From an uncultured Eubacteriales bacterium (GTDB taxonomy: Bacteria > Bacillota > Clostridia > Christensenellales > Borkfalkiaceae), in assembly GCA_905207235.1 (NCBI GenBank), contig CAJLKN010000004.1:43513-107512 (forward strand): DNA of 64,000 nucleotides, in the 5' to 3' direction. This document shows, piece by piece, positions 1 through 10,352 of this stretch. A model generated the notes under the pieces. It did not search any database and was not told where the DNA came from. It saw only the letters and a program-made list of their open reading frames with translations. A program made the translations under genes and the position numbers. Within the stretch, counting starts at the first letter, position 1. Each line of letters begins with the position of its first letter.

Positions 1-596
1 TTCATGTCGTCGGGAATGGCAATCTCTTCGGGACCCGTCGCCGAGAATTTATATGCTTTGTCCGTCAGCGCGTTTATCATACCCGTCATCTTGCCCTCGT
101 GCATTATGGGCAGCTGTATCGCCGCAATCTTTGCGGGGTACTGTTCGCGCAGAGCGTCGATAGTGGAGTGATAGTCGGCGTTTTCCTTGTCCATGCCGTT
201 TATGAAGATAACCATGGGTTTAGCTGCCTTCATGCACAGCGAAATAGCTTTTTCCGTTCCCACGGTAACCGTGCCGCCCGCGCCCATGACAATGAGCGCC
301 GCGCCGCAGGCGCGCATTGCTTCGTTGAGTTCGCCTTCGAAGTCGAGAAAGCCGGGGACGTCTAAAATGTTTAATTTTGTTTCCTTCCAGAAAGTGTGGG
401 TTACGCTGAGCGAAATTGACATCTTTCTCGCTATTTCCTGCTCGTCGAAGTCAGAAAGCGTCGTGCCGTTTTCTATTTTTCCCATACGCGTAAGCGTTCC
501 GCCGTTGAAAAGCATTGCTTCGCACAGCGTGGTTTTTCCCTCGCCGCTGTGCCCGATTATGGCGATGTTGCGTATGTCTTTTGCAGAAATGGACAT
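1..596 (-). CDS. EF-G-like translational GTPase, N-terminal 198 codons (gene runs off the window)
   Basis: This is the N-terminal GTPase domain of an elongation factor G paralogue of the EF-G2 type found in Firmicutes; the 3' part lies beyond position 1. The start ATG at 596-594 has an ideal Shine-Dalgarno (AAGGAGGA at 603-610 on the minus strand). The P-loop GHSGEGKT is at residues 15-22. Switch II reads DVPGF at 79-83 instead of the usual DTPGH, so the catalytic His is absent (EF-G2 proteins normally carry Tyr there). The guanine-specificity motif reads NGMD at 133-136 instead of NKMD. The following ENADY matches the EF-G2 family. It diverges from lepA, another translational GTPase. The family is clear; whether GTP binding is normal is not. 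Confidence 0.85.
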   Translation of the reverse strand, partial: MSISAKDIRNIAIIGHSGEGKTTLCEAMLFNGGTLTRMGKIENGTTLSDFDEQEIARKMSISLSVTHTFWKETKLNILDVPGFLDFEGELNEAMRACGAALIVMGAGGTVTVGTEKAISLCMKAAKPMVIFINGMDKENADYHSTIDALREQYPAKIAAIQLPIMHEGKMTGMINALTDKAYKFSATGPEEIAIPDDM

Positions 597-627
597 ATCA
601 TTTCCTCCTTAAATCCATCATATAACC

Positions 628-656
628 ATTATAAAGTAAAAAACTCCATAAATCAA
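628..656 (-). promoter_or_regulatory. sigma-A promoter of the EF-G-like gene
   Basis: On the minus strand TTGATT (656-651) and TATAAT (633-628) are separated by 17 bases. The predicted start, near 621, leaves a short leader carrying the strong Shine-Dalgarno of the EF-G-like gene. Confidence 0.7.
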
Positions 657-740
657 TACCAAACCGAAAAATAATTTCGTTTTATGTTAAATTCTTTCAA
701 TATCCCCCATATATAACGCGCCCAAGCGGCAAAAAAATAA

Positions 741-769
741 TTTACAATCGGGCGAAAATTATATATAAT
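741..769 (+). promoter_or_regulatory. sigma-A promoter of the lepA operon
   Basis: TTTACA at 741-746 and TATAAT at 764-769 are 17 bases apart, 28 bases upstream of the lepA start codon. The lepA ribosome site itself is weak (only GGACGGA). Confidence 0.7.
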
Positions 770-796
770 TAGTATATATTATCGGACGGAACTTAA

Positions 797-2605
<1,809 letters not shown>

Positions 2606-2608
2606 TGT

Positions 2609-3166
2609 ATGACCCTGCGTTTCGCCGCGGCGGAAGACTATACGGCAATGCTTGAAATTTACCGCCCTTACGTCGAGCAAACGACAATTTCATTCGAATA
2701 CAAAACGCCCTCTTTGCAGGCGTTTTCTGAAAGGTTTGAAAACCTTTCGGGTAAGTTCCCCGCAATAGTATGCGATGAGGGCGGCGAAGTCGTCGGCTAC
2801 GCATACGCCTCGCCCGCGTTCGAGCGTAAAGCCTATTGCTGGTGCGCGGACCTTTCAGTCTATGTCGCCAAAAATTGCCGCGGCAGGGGCATAGGCAGGG
2901 CTTTAACAAATGCCGTGCTCGATATCTTGCGCGAGCTGGGCTACCGCAAGGTATATTCGCTCATTACGGGCGAAAATACAAAAAGCCTCGCTTTTCACGA
3001 AAAAATGGGGTTTGAAAAGGTTGCCGAGTTTGAAGAACAGGGCTACAAAATGGGCAGATGGCTGTCCGTTTTCTGGTACGAAAAGCAATTGAACGGCGAG
3101 GACTGCGCGCAAAGTTTCCCCAAAGAATTCTGCGCGGAGGAATACGATTTGTCGCGCTATGAATGA
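2609..3166 (+). CDS. GNAT N-acetyltransferase, phosphinothricin/methionine-sulfoximine acetyltransferase-like
   Basis: A 185-residue GCN5-related acetyltransferase expected to move acetyl from acetyl-CoA to a small amine. Family features are the N-terminal YRPYVEQTTISFEY segment (the PAT subgroup usually has an E-TS-F-E pattern here), the acetyl-CoA pyrophosphate loop NCRGRGIGRAL near residues 88-98, and NTKSLAFHEKMGF in motif B. It begins three bases after the lepA stop and overlaps the next gene by eight bases, so it is probably co-transcribed. The substrate is inferred from the subgroup only; other amino-acid analogues are equally possible. Confidence 0.85.
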   Translation: MTLRFAAAEDYTAMLEIYRPYVEQTTISFEYKTPSLQAFSERFENLSGKFPAIVCDEGGEVVGYAYASPAFERKAYCWCADLSVYVAKNCRGRGIGRALTNAVLDILRELGYRKVYSLITGENTKSLAFHEKMGFEKVAEFEEQGYKMGRWLSVFWYEKQLNGEDCAQSFPKEFCAEEYDLSRYE

Positions 3167-3464
3167 TTTTTACAAAGCTGTTTACGAAGTGGTAAAGAGT
3201 ATCCCCGAGGGCAAGGTTTTGTCTTATGGCGACGTCGCAAGGCTTACGGGCAGACCGCGCGCATCGAGACAGGTGGGGTGGGCGCTGCACGTCAACCCTC
3301 AGCCCGGCGTAATACCCTGCCACAGGGTGGTTTTTAAGGACGGAAGGCTGGCTACCGGCTTCGCCTTCGGCGGAATTGAAGTGCAGGCGGCACTTCTCTG
3401 CGGCGAGGGAGTGGAAGTTGAGGACGGTGCGGTAGATATGAATAAATACAGGTGGAAAATATAA
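3159..3464 (+). CDS. MGMT-family DNA alkyltransferase, C-terminal-domain-only form
   Basis: A 101-residue protein consisting only of the DNA-binding/active-site domain of O6-alkylguanine-DNA alkyltransferases. The helix-turn-helix YGDVARLTGRPRASRQVGWAL carries the expected Arg finger, and the active-site loop reads IPCHRVV, so the acceptor Cys is present. Short proteins of this size are often alkyltransferase-like (ATL) proteins with Trp in place of that Cys, so the retained Cys is notable. It overlaps the preceding acetyltransferase by eight bases, and its stop TAA shares its last base with the hemW ATG (TAATG), which suggests translational coupling. Confidence 0.88.
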   Translation: MNDFYKAVYEVVKSIPEGKVLSYGDVARLTGRPRASRQVGWALHVNPQPGVIPCHRVVFKDGRLATGFAFGGIEVQAALLCGEGVEVEDGAVDMNKYRWKI

Positions 3465-4576
3465 TGGCGGGAATATACGCTCACATACCCTTTTGCAAAA
3501 GTAAATGCCGCTACTGCGACTTTGCCTCCTTTCCCGATAAAATTGGTCTTGCCGAAAGCTATATGGCGTGCCTTTACAGGGAAATGGCAATGCGCAGCGC
3601 CGAGCTTGCCGATTACACTTTCGACACGCTGTATATAGGCGGCGGAACGCCTTCGGTAATCGACGAAAATTACATCGCCATGCTTGTTGCGGCGGCGCGC
3701 AAGCACTACAAACTTTCGCCCTCGGCTGAAATAACGATAGAGATGAACCCCGGCACGGTTTCGGCGAAAAAGATAGAAACTTACAAAAAGTGCGGCATAA
3801 ACCGCTTTTCGGTTGGTTTGCAGTCGGCGAACAACAAGCTGCTTGCCGACCTCGGCAGAATTCACACGTTAAACGAGTTTATAAACTGTTGCAAGCTGCT
3901 GAAAGGCTGTAATTTTTCGGTCGATATAATGATCGGGCTGAAAGACCAGACGCTCGAAGATATTTCGCAGTCGATAGAGGTCGCCGCCACGTTCGGCGCG
4001 TCGCATATATCGATGTATGCGCTCACTCCCGAGGACGGCACGCCCATATATACCGACTATCTAAACGGCGAACTTCCCGACGCCGACGAGGTTGCCGAAC
4101 AGTACGCCTTCGGCGTTAAAAAGCTCAAAGAGCTCGGCTTTGAAAGGTACGAAGTTTCCAACTTCTGCAAGAAGGGCAAGGAGAGCAGGCACAACCTCAA
4201 TTATTGGAGGCGGGGCGAATATATCGGTTTCGGCGTTTCGGCTTCGAGCTGTATAAAGGATGTGCGCTTCACCAACACATTCGACCTCGACGAATATTTC
4301 AAGTGCATAATTTCGGGTGCGTTTCCCGTCGTCGACAGGACGGAAATTTCTTTTGACGAAAGGAAGGACGAATACGTAATGCTCGCCATGCGCACGGCGC
4401 GCGGAGTTGATCTGAAAGAGTTTGAAAAACTTTTCAAAACGTCGTTCACCGCGGAATATGCCGCGGCTATTGCAAAAAATGCGCGCTGTCTGGAAATTAA
4501 CGGGGATTATGCGCGCATAAAGGATGGCTATCTTTTCGTGCAGAATTCTATTATCTGCGATTTTCTGCGCGGCTGA
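3464..4576 (+). CDS. hemW: HemW-like radical SAM protein (heme chaperone / coproporphyrinogen dehydrogenase family)
   Basis: This 370-residue radical SAM protein has the cluster motif CKSKCRYCDF (CX3CX2C followed by F) immediately after the N-terminal GIYAHIPF, which is typical of HemW rather than HemN. GGGTPS, EMNPGT, NRFSVGLQS and the C-terminal wheel-like domain follow. HemW binds heme and is thought to deliver it to target proteins; the historical name is oxygen-independent coproporphyrinogen III oxidase. An upstream in-frame GTG at 3452 exists, but the ATG at 3464 fits the family N-terminus and overlaps the previous stop codon. No heme biosynthesis genes are nearby. Confidence 0.93.
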   Translation: MAGIYAHIPFCKSKCRYCDFASFPDKIGLAESYMACLYREMAMRSAELADYTFDTLYIGGGTPSVIDENYIAMLVAAARKHYKLSPSAEITIEMNPGTVSAKKIETYKKCGINRFSVGLQSANNKLLADLGRIHTLNEFINCCKLLKGCNFSVDIMIGLKDQTLEDISQSIEVAATFGASHISMYALTPEDGTPIYTDYLNGELPDADEVAEQYAFGVKKLKELGFERYEVSNFCKKGKESRHNLNYWRRGEYIGFGVSASSCIKDVRFTNTFDLDEYFKCIISGAFPVVDRTEISFDERKDEYVMLAMRTARGVDLKEFEKLFKTSFTAEYAAAIAKNARCLEINGDYARIKDGYLFVQNSIICDFLRG

Positions 4577-4582
4577 AAATTT

Positions 4583-5083
4583 ATGAGTGATTTTATCGTA
4601 AGAAAAGCTGAACCTGCGGACGAAACGCAAATAAACTCAATTTTTTGTGCGGCGCGTGCGTTTATGCACTCGCTCGGCAATCCGCAGTGGCAGGACGGGC
4701 ACCCCGACGGGGAGTTCGTCCGCTCGTCAACACAAAGGGGCGAACTTTTCGTCGTCGCAAGCGGCGGCGATATCGCGGCGGTTTTCTCCGCAGTGCGCTC
4801 GGATAAATTTTACGACGCGGCGGATATATGGGACTGCAAGGGTAGCTATGTTGCGGTGCATACCGTTGCGGTTAGCAATAAATTCCGCGGAAAAGGGTGC
4901 GCAAGGTTTATTTTAAATTATGCCGAAAATGAGGCGCGCTCTTCGGGCGCTTCGTCTTTAAGGCTGGACACCCACGAGCTCAACATCCCCATGCGCTCTC
5001 TTTTAACATCTTCTGGCTTTGTTTGCCGCGGCGACATAAGCGTGCGCGGTCAGCCGAGGATAGCTTTCGAAAAGCCGTTATAA
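4583..5083 (+). CDS. GNAT N-acetyltransferase
   Basis: A 166-residue acetyltransferase. The core acetyl-CoA site is VHTVAVSNKFRGKGCARFIL (V-R-G-G-A pattern around residues 92-111), followed by SLRLDTHELNIPMRSLLTSSGF in motif B. The N-terminal part (FIVRKAEPADETQINSIF) is the usual beta1-alpha1 of the fold. It starts six bases after hemW and is the last gene of the lepA run before the terminator at 5160. The substrate cannot be deduced. Confidence 0.85.
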   Translation: MSDFIVRKAEPADETQINSIFCAARAFMHSLGNPQWQDGHPDGEFVRSSTQRGELFVVASGGDIAAVFSAVRSDKFYDAADIWDCKGSYVAVHTVAVSNKFRGKGCARFILNYAENEARSSGASSLRLDTHELNIPMRSLLTSSGFVCRGDISVRGQPRIAFEKPL

Positions 5084-5159
5084 AATGCATGTTGCACATT
5101 TTCATGCGATTGTTCGCAATGTGCTTAATGTGCTATTAACATATCGCTGTTTATATTGC

Positions 5160-5197
5160 GGCGCGGGCGCGATTGTATCGCGCCCGCGCCTTTTTTT
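5160..5197 (+). terminator. Rho-independent terminator of the lepA-hemW-GNAT run
   Basis: A perfect 13-base stem GGCGCGGGCGCGA / TCGCGCCCGCGCC with a 5-base loop, followed by seven T residues. It lies between the convergent acetyltransferase (+) and lipoprotein (-) genes. Confidence 0.92.
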
Positions 5198-5261
5198 ACT
5201 TTTTTATGGCAAACATTTCTGAACAAATCTGTGGGTAATTGTCAGGCGGCATGTTGTCTTG

Positions 5262-5915
5262 TTATGTTCTGCGTTCGGCTATTATGTTGCCGTTTTCGCC
5301 ATCGACGAGGTATGCGTTTATGTTGCCTTCCCTGTCGCATACGCCGACATAGTAGTAGCACTTGCCAGCGTCGGATAAAAGGCGCACGTAAATTTCGCCG
5401 AGGAAGTTTTTGCCGTCGGTCAGAGCCGAAAAAGTTTCGCCGTCGTACTGCATTGCGCTTTCAAGCGCGTCCTCGCAGGAAATAACTCCGTCGTACATAA
5501 CGTTCTGCGCCTCAACGGTCTTTTCGGAGTTGCCCCATACGAGTTTAATGCTTATTTTGTCGCCTGAAAACTCGCCCGAAAAACTTAAATAAAAACTGTC
5601 CGTAACCGACATGTAATTCATTTCACCGCCGCGGCCGTCGTCAAACTGAACTTCGACTTTGTCGGGGCTCTGCGAAAAATGCACAAATACTTCGCAAAGG
5701 GGCGTCATTTCGCCCTTGTACCCGTCGGAAAGGTAGGGCTCTTCGCGCACGGAAGAATGCAATTTTACGGAAATGTCGTCGTCCTCGTAAAGATATACTG
5801 CCGTTCGTTTTTCGGAAATGAATGAGGCGTAGTCCGTTCCGCCTCCGCACCCTGCTGCAACGGTAAGTATGGTAAAAGTTGCGATTGTCAATAAAAATAT
5901 AATAAATTTTCTCAT
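5262..5915 (-). CDS. Predicted lipoprotein of unknown function
   Basis: The 217-residue product begins with a typical lipoprotein signal (MRKFIIFLLTIATF then a lipobox TVAAGC), so Cys at about residue 22 should be lipid-modified and anchor the protein on the outer face of the membrane. The remainder is acidic and beta-rich; the C-terminal half (DAGKCYYYVGVCDREGNINAYLVDGENG) resembles PepSY-type or propeptide-like folds, but the resemblance is weak. A TTG three bases upstream could also serve as start; ATG at 5915 is preferred. It is transcribed alone on the minus strand. Confidence 0.75.
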   Translation of the reverse strand: MRKFIIFLLTIATFTILTVAAGCGGGTDYASFISEKRTAVYLYEDDDISVKLHSSVREEPYLSDGYKGEMTPLCEVFVHFSQSPDKVEVQFDDGRGGEMNYMSVTDSFYLSFSGEFSGDKISIKLVWGNSEKTVEAQNVMYDGVISCEDALESAMQYDGETFSALTDGKNFLGEIYVRLLSDAGKCYYYVGVCDREGNINAYLVDGENGNIIAERRT

Positions 5916-6030
5916 CAATACAATTTATTTCCGCCGCACGATATTATGATTAAAAGGCGTAAAAAAGTTAATATATTTTTTCCTCAATGCGTGCGCGCGC
6001 ACAACAAAAGCATAATAATTTATCAAACGG

Positions 6031-6059
6031 TTGCATTTTGCCGTGCGCTGTGCTAAAAT
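6031..6059 (+). promoter_or_regulatory. Candidate sigma-A promoter upstream of the 6146 gene and guaBA
   Basis: TTGCAT (6031-6036), a 17-base spacer and TAAAAT (6054-6059). The 80-base leader contains a small hairpin (TTCGGCG / CGCCGAA, about 6080-6103) followed by an A/T-rich stretch; whether it attenuates cannot be told from sequence. Confidence 0.5.
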
Positions 6060-6145
6060 AAATAAAATATTATTTATCGTTCGGCGGAAAATTTTTTCGC
6101 CGAAAATAATTTTAAGACAATTTTTTTACGTCAGGGACTGCTAAC

Positions 6146-6745
6146 TTGAAAAATCTTGTTGCAAAAACCGCGGTCAAAACCGCGCTTATAATACTCGGCG
6201 TTCTCGTCGTGGCTTTCGGCATTTTCAACTTTGCCTTTCCCCAGCACATGGCGACTTTTACCGAAAACGCCGGCAGTTACGGCCTCGCCGTGCGCTATGC
6301 TTCGCTCAGGTATTTTTACACGGGCGACGTGCACGACCTCGCGCGCTGCGTCGATGACGCCATATTATCGGGCAATCCCGACTACATAGTGGAGTACGGC
6401 GGACAGTTTCTCTCTCACGAGGGAAGGTATGAGGTGATAGAGGAGCGCAATTCATCGCTTTCTGGCATCGATTACGAAAATTTTGTCGAAGGCAAGGTTG
6501 CTGTCGCTTATTACGAGCTCGGCAATTTTTCCAATGCGTTGGAGCTTGCATACAATTTTAACGGTACAACATCCTTTTCTTACGGCAACGCGCTCATGAC
6601 GCTCTCCGTCGCCGTGGCGGATAAGGCGGACACAGGCTCCGCCGAGCGAATTTTGGAGATATTGAATTTAATTGCGCCTGCGGAGCCCTCGGAACAGGCT
6701 TATCTTTCCGAAGTCTGCGCAATGCTCGGCGAACTTAAAGGATAA
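6146..6745 (+). CDS. Membrane-anchored protein of unknown function
   Basis: A 199-residue protein with one N-terminal transmembrane segment (about residues 12-31, ALIILGVLVVAFGIFNFAF) and a soluble remainder made of predicted helices. The alternation of short hydrophobic helices (AYYELGNFSNALELAYN, AERILEILNLIAPAEP) suggests degenerate TPR-like repeats. The only reasonable start is TTG at 6146, with a weak AGGGA upstream. It sits 30 bases before guaB and shares its promoter region, but no link to purine synthesis is evident. No family recognised. Confidence 0.65.
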   Translation: MKNLVAKTAVKTALIILGVLVVAFGIFNFAFPQHMATFTENAGSYGLAVRYASLRYFYTGDVHDLARCVDDAILSGNPDYIVEYGGQFLSHEGRYEVIEERNSSLSGIDYENFVEGKVAVAYYELGNFSNALELAYNFNGTTSFSYGNALMTLSVAVADKADTGSAERILEILNLIAPAEPSEQAYLSEVCAMLGELKG

Positions 6746-6775
6746 AAAGCCTTTAAAAAACAAAAAGGAGAATTT

Positions 6776-8233
6776 ATGAACAAGATTGTCAAAGAAGCTC
6801 TGACATTCGACGACGTGCTGCTCATACCCGCCGCGTCCGAAGTGTTGCCCGCCACAGCCGACCTGCACACAACTCTGTGCGACGGCATTCAGCTCAACAT
6901 TCCCCTCGTTTCGGCGGCTATGGATACGGTAACCGATTGCCGCCTCGCCATAGCAATCGCGCGCGAGGGCGGAATAGGCGTCATTCACAAGAATATGACG
7001 GTTGAAGAGCAGGCGGCGCAGGTCGATAAGGTCAAAAGGAGCGAACACGGCGTTATAACCGACCCGTTCCACCTTTCGCCCGAACAGCCCGTCTCCGCCG
7101 CGGTTGAACTTATGGAAAAATACCGCATAAGCGGCGTACCCGTAACCCAGGCGGGAAAGCTCGTCGGTATTCTCACCAACCGCGATCTCCGCTTCGAGGC
7201 GGACTATTCCCAGCCGATAGCAAATGTCATGACCAAGGATAATCTCGTTACCGCGCCCGAAGGCACGTCTTTGGAAGAGGCGCAGAAAATTCTCGGCAGA
7301 CACAGAATAGAAAAACTTCCCATAGTAGATAAAAACGGAATGCTCAAAGGTCTTATAACCATCAAGGACATAGAAAAGACCATTCAGTATCCCAACAGCG
7401 CTCGCGACAAAAATGGCAGATTGCTCGCAGGCGCGGCGATAGGCGCTTCGCCCGACGTGCTCGACAGGGTTGCCGCCCTCGTCGCCGCAAAGGTGGATAT
7501 GGTCGTTCTCGACTCCGCCCACGGACATTCTGCGGGCATAGTCAGGGCGGTTTCAAAGGTAAAGTCGGCATTCCCCGACCTTCCGTTGGTCGCTGGCAAC
7601 GTCGTAACTGCGGAGGCTACAAAAGCACTCATCGACGCGGGCGCAGACATCGTAAAGGTGGGCATAGGTCCCGGCTCTATCTGCACAACGCGCATAGTCG
7701 CGGGCATAGGCATGCCCCAGCTCACGGCGGTTTTAGACTGCGCCGAACAGGCTGATAAAATGGGCAAGCGCATAATCGCCGACGGCGGAATAAAATATTC
7801 GGGCGATATCGTAAAAGCCCTCGCCGCAGGCGCGAGCGCGGTTATGATAGGTTCGCTCTTTGCCGGTACGGCGGAAAGCCCGGGCGAGCTTGAAATATAT
7901 CAGGGCAGAAGTTTCAAATCTTACCGCGGAATGGGCTCGCTTCCCGCTATGGCTAAGGGTTCCAAGGACAGATACTTCCAGTCCGACGCAAAAAAATTTG
8001 TGCCCGAAGGCGTCGAGGGCAGGGTGCCTTACAGGGGCGCTCTCGCCGACATAATATTCCAGCTCATGGGCGGTCTGCGCGCGGGCATGGGATATACGGG
8101 CAATGCGACCATAGATGAGCTCAGAAAGAACGGCAGGTTCGTCAAGATGACGTCCGCTTCGCTTGCGGAATCTCATCCCCACGACATAAGCATAACAAAG
8201 GAAGCTCCCAATTACAGCCCCAAGGGCATCTGA
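6776..8233 (+). CDS. guaB: Inosine-5'-monophosphate dehydrogenase
   Basis: Converts IMP to XMP with NAD+, the committed step of GMP synthesis. The 485-residue chain has the TIM-barrel N-terminus (ALTFDDVLLIPAASEVLP), two CBS domains (about residues 90-205), and the active-site loop GPGSICTTR with catalytic Cys303. YRGMGS in the IMP site and the C-terminal SHPHDI segment are also present. A strong ribosome site AAAGGAG precedes the ATG. It is followed 59 bases downstream by guaA; the gap contains a weak dyad (GATAA.AGCG / CGCTTATC). Confidence 0.98.
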   Translation: MNKIVKEALTFDDVLLIPAASEVLPATADLHTTLCDGIQLNIPLVSAAMDTVTDCRLAIAIAREGGIGVIHKNMTVEEQAAQVDKVKRSEHGVITDPFHLSPEQPVSAAVELMEKYRISGVPVTQAGKLVGILTNRDLRFEADYSQPIANVMTKDNLVTAPEGTSLEEAQKILGRHRIEKLPIVDKNGMLKGLITIKDIEKTIQYPNSARDKNGRLLAGAAIGASPDVLDRVAALVAAKVDMVVLDSAHGHSAGIVRAVSKVKSAFPDLPLVAGNVVTAEATKALIDAGADIVKVGIGPGSICTTRIVAGIGMPQLTAVLDCAEQADKMGKRIIADGGIKYSGDIVKALAAGASAVMIGSLFAGTAESPGELEIYQGRSFKSYRGMGSLPAMAKGSKDRYFQSDAKKFVPEGVEGRVPYRGALADIIFQLMGGLRAGMGYTGNATIDELRKNGRFVKMTSASLAESHPHDISITKEAPNYSPKGI

Positions 8234-8292
8234 AAGCGATAAAAGCGCTCGCGCTTATCAATAAGTTTATCTTAAAAAGAGGAAATTAAAAA

Positions 8293-9825
8293 ATGCAACA
8301 CCAAAGAGTATTAATTCTCGACTTCGGCGGACAGTATAACCAGCTCATAGCAAGGCGCGTGAGGGAACTCAACGTTTTCTGCGACCTCGTCCCCTCGGAT
8401 ATGAGCATAGAAAAGATCAAAGAATATAACCCCATAGGCATAATATTCACGGGCGGACCCAACAGCGTTTACGACGAAAATTCGCCCAAAATCGACAAAG
8501 AGATTTTCTCTCTCGGCGTGCCCGTGCTCGGCATATGCTACGGCTGCCAGCTCATGGCATACCTCCTCGGCGGAACGGTGCAGAAGGCTTCCACTTCCGA
8601 ATACGGCAAGGCGGAGGTCGAGTATATGCCCTCGCCGCTCACAGTCGATATGCCCAAATCTGCGGTATGCTGGATGAGCCATACCGACAGAATTACCGTT
8701 CTGCCCGAAGGCTTTGAAAAACTCGCGCAGTCGGATAACTGCCCTTACGCTGCGTTCGGCGATGAAGAGCGCAAACTTTACGGCGTTCAGTTCCATCCCG
8801 AAGTAAACCACACGTTCAAGGGTACGCTCATTCTGCGCAATTTCCTCTACGGCATATGCGGCGCGGTGGGAGATTGGACGATGTCCAACTTCGTTGCCAA
8901 CAAAGTAAAGGAATTAAAGGAAAAGATAGGCGATAAAAAGGTTCTTTGCGCAATGTCGGGCGGCGTCGATTCCGCGGTTGCCGCAACCCTCGTTCACAAG
9001 GCGGTGGGCGATCAGCTCGTGTGCGTCTTCGTTGACCACGGACTTTTGAGAAAGTACGAAGCCGACGAGGTCATGAAAGTCTTTGCCGAAGGTCTGGGCA
9101 TGAACCTCATAAAAGCCGACGACGGAAAAATCTTCCTTGAAAAATTAAAGGGCGTCTCCGACCCCGAAACAAAGCGCAAGATAATCGGCGAACAGTTTAT
9201 CCGCTCGTTCGAAAAGCAGTCAAAGGCGATCGGCAAGGTCGATTTCCTCGTTCAGGGCACGATATATCCCGACGTAATCGAAAGCGGCAAGGGCAAGAGC
9301 GCTGTAATAAAATCTCATCACAACGTCGGCGGACTGCCCTCTGTTGTCGATTTCAAGGAAATAATAGAGCCCCTGCGCGACCTCTTCAAGGACGAGGTCA
9401 GAAAGGTGGGCTTCGAGCTCGGACTGCCCAAAAACGTCGTCATGCGCCAGCCCTTCCCCGGACCCGGTCTCGCCATAAGAATTATGGGCGAAGTTACGGA
9501 AGAAAAGCTCGAAACGCTGAGGGACAGCGATTATATCCTCCGCGACGAAATTGCAAAGGCTGGTCTGGACGATAAAATCTGGCAGTACTTCACCGTAATT
9601 ACCAACAGCAAGACGGTGGGCGTTCAGGGCGACTTCCGCACCTACGAAAACGTCATCGCGATACGCGCTGTAACCTCGCTGGACGCGATGACTGCCGACT
9701 GGGCGCGCATTCCCTACGACGTGCTCGAAAAAATTTCCACGAGAATTGTCAACGAGGTCAAGCACGCAAACAGAATAGTTTACGACATAACTTCCAAACC
9801 CCCTTCAACCATTGAGTGGGAGTAA
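8293..9825 (+). CDS. guaA: GMP synthase (glutamine-hydrolysing)
   Basis: Aminates XMP to GMP using glutamine and ATP. This 510-residue two-domain form has an N-terminal class I glutamine amidotransferase (nucleophile Cys82 in GICYGCQLM; His and Glu in FHPEV), an ATP-pyrophosphatase domain with the P-loop SGGVDS at residues 222-227, and the C-terminal dimerisation domain ending KPPSTIEWE, the canonical GMP synthase C-terminus. A GAGG ribosome site precedes the ATG. It completes the guaBA pair. Confidence 0.98.
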   Translation: MQHQRVLILDFGGQYNQLIARRVRELNVFCDLVPSDMSIEKIKEYNPIGIIFTGGPNSVYDENSPKIDKEIFSLGVPVLGICYGCQLMAYLLGGTVQKASTSEYGKAEVEYMPSPLTVDMPKSAVCWMSHTDRITVLPEGFEKLAQSDNCPYAAFGDEERKLYGVQFHPEVNHTFKGTLILRNFLYGICGAVGDWTMSNFVANKVKELKEKIGDKKVLCAMSGGVDSAVAATLVHKAVGDQLVCVFVDHGLLRKYEADEVMKVFAEGLGMNLIKADDGKIFLEKLKGVSDPETKRKIIGEQFIRSFEKQSKAIGKVDFLVQGTIYPDVIESGKGKSAVIKSHHNVGGLPSVVDFKEIIEPLRDLFKDEVRKVGFELGLPKNVVMRQPFPGPGLAIRIMGEVTEEKLETLRDSDYILRDEIAKAGLDDKIWQYFTVITNSKTVGVQGDFRTYENVIAIRAVTSLDAMTADWARIPYDVLEKISTRIVNEVKHANRIVYDITSKPPSTIEWE

Positions 9826-9885
9826 TAAAAAGGTGCTTTGGCGCTTAAAGATAACTTATAATGCGCAGTCGCGCTTTTGAAAATT

Positions 9886-10311
9886 ATGCAGTATAAAAGA
9901 TTTTCAGATAAAATCGTCGCAAGATTTGACAAGGGCGAGGAGATTGTTTCCTGCCTTAAAAAAGTCTGCGAAAGGCAGAAGGTAAACCTCGCTTATGTAT
10001 CGGCGATAGGCGCCGTGGGCGACTTTACCGTGGGCGTGTTCTCGCCCGAAAATAAAACTTACCGCTCCAACCGCTTCGAGGGCGACTACGAAATAGTTTC
10101 GCTGACGGGCACGGTTACTACAAAAGAGGGAGAGTTTTACGCTCATCTTCACATGAGCGCGGGCGACGAAAGCGGCAAAGTTTTCGGCGGACACCTCAAC
10201 AGCGCAAAGATAAGCGCAACCTGCGAGGTTGTAATATTTATAATCGACGGCAAGGTGGAGCGCACGTTCAGTCAGGAAGTGGGGCTCAACCTCTTCGACT
10301 TTGATTGCTGA
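9886..10311 (+). CDS. PPC/DUF296-domain protein
   Basis: A 141-residue single-domain protein of the PPC (plant and prokaryote conserved, DUF296) family. The signature is AHLHMSAGDESGKVFGGHL at about residues 86-104, with the AHLH and GGHL histidines that bind a metal in structurally known members. Bacterial PPC proteins form trimers; some are described as DNA-binding and their biochemical role is unsettled. An in-frame TTG at 9877 is a less likely start than ATG 9886. It lies in the guaA-to-ppa series with a 60-base gap to guaA. Confidence 0.85.
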   Translation: MQYKRFSDKIVARFDKGEEIVSCLKKVCERQKVNLAYVSAIGAVGDFTVGVFSPENKTYRSNRFEGDYEIVSLTGTVTTKEGEFYAHLHMSAGDESGKVFGGHLNSAKISATCEVVIFIIDGKVERTFSQEVGLNLFDFDC

Positions 10312-10352
10312 ATTCAGTCCGCACAGGCGGTGCATTTTTTGGCGGTACATTG

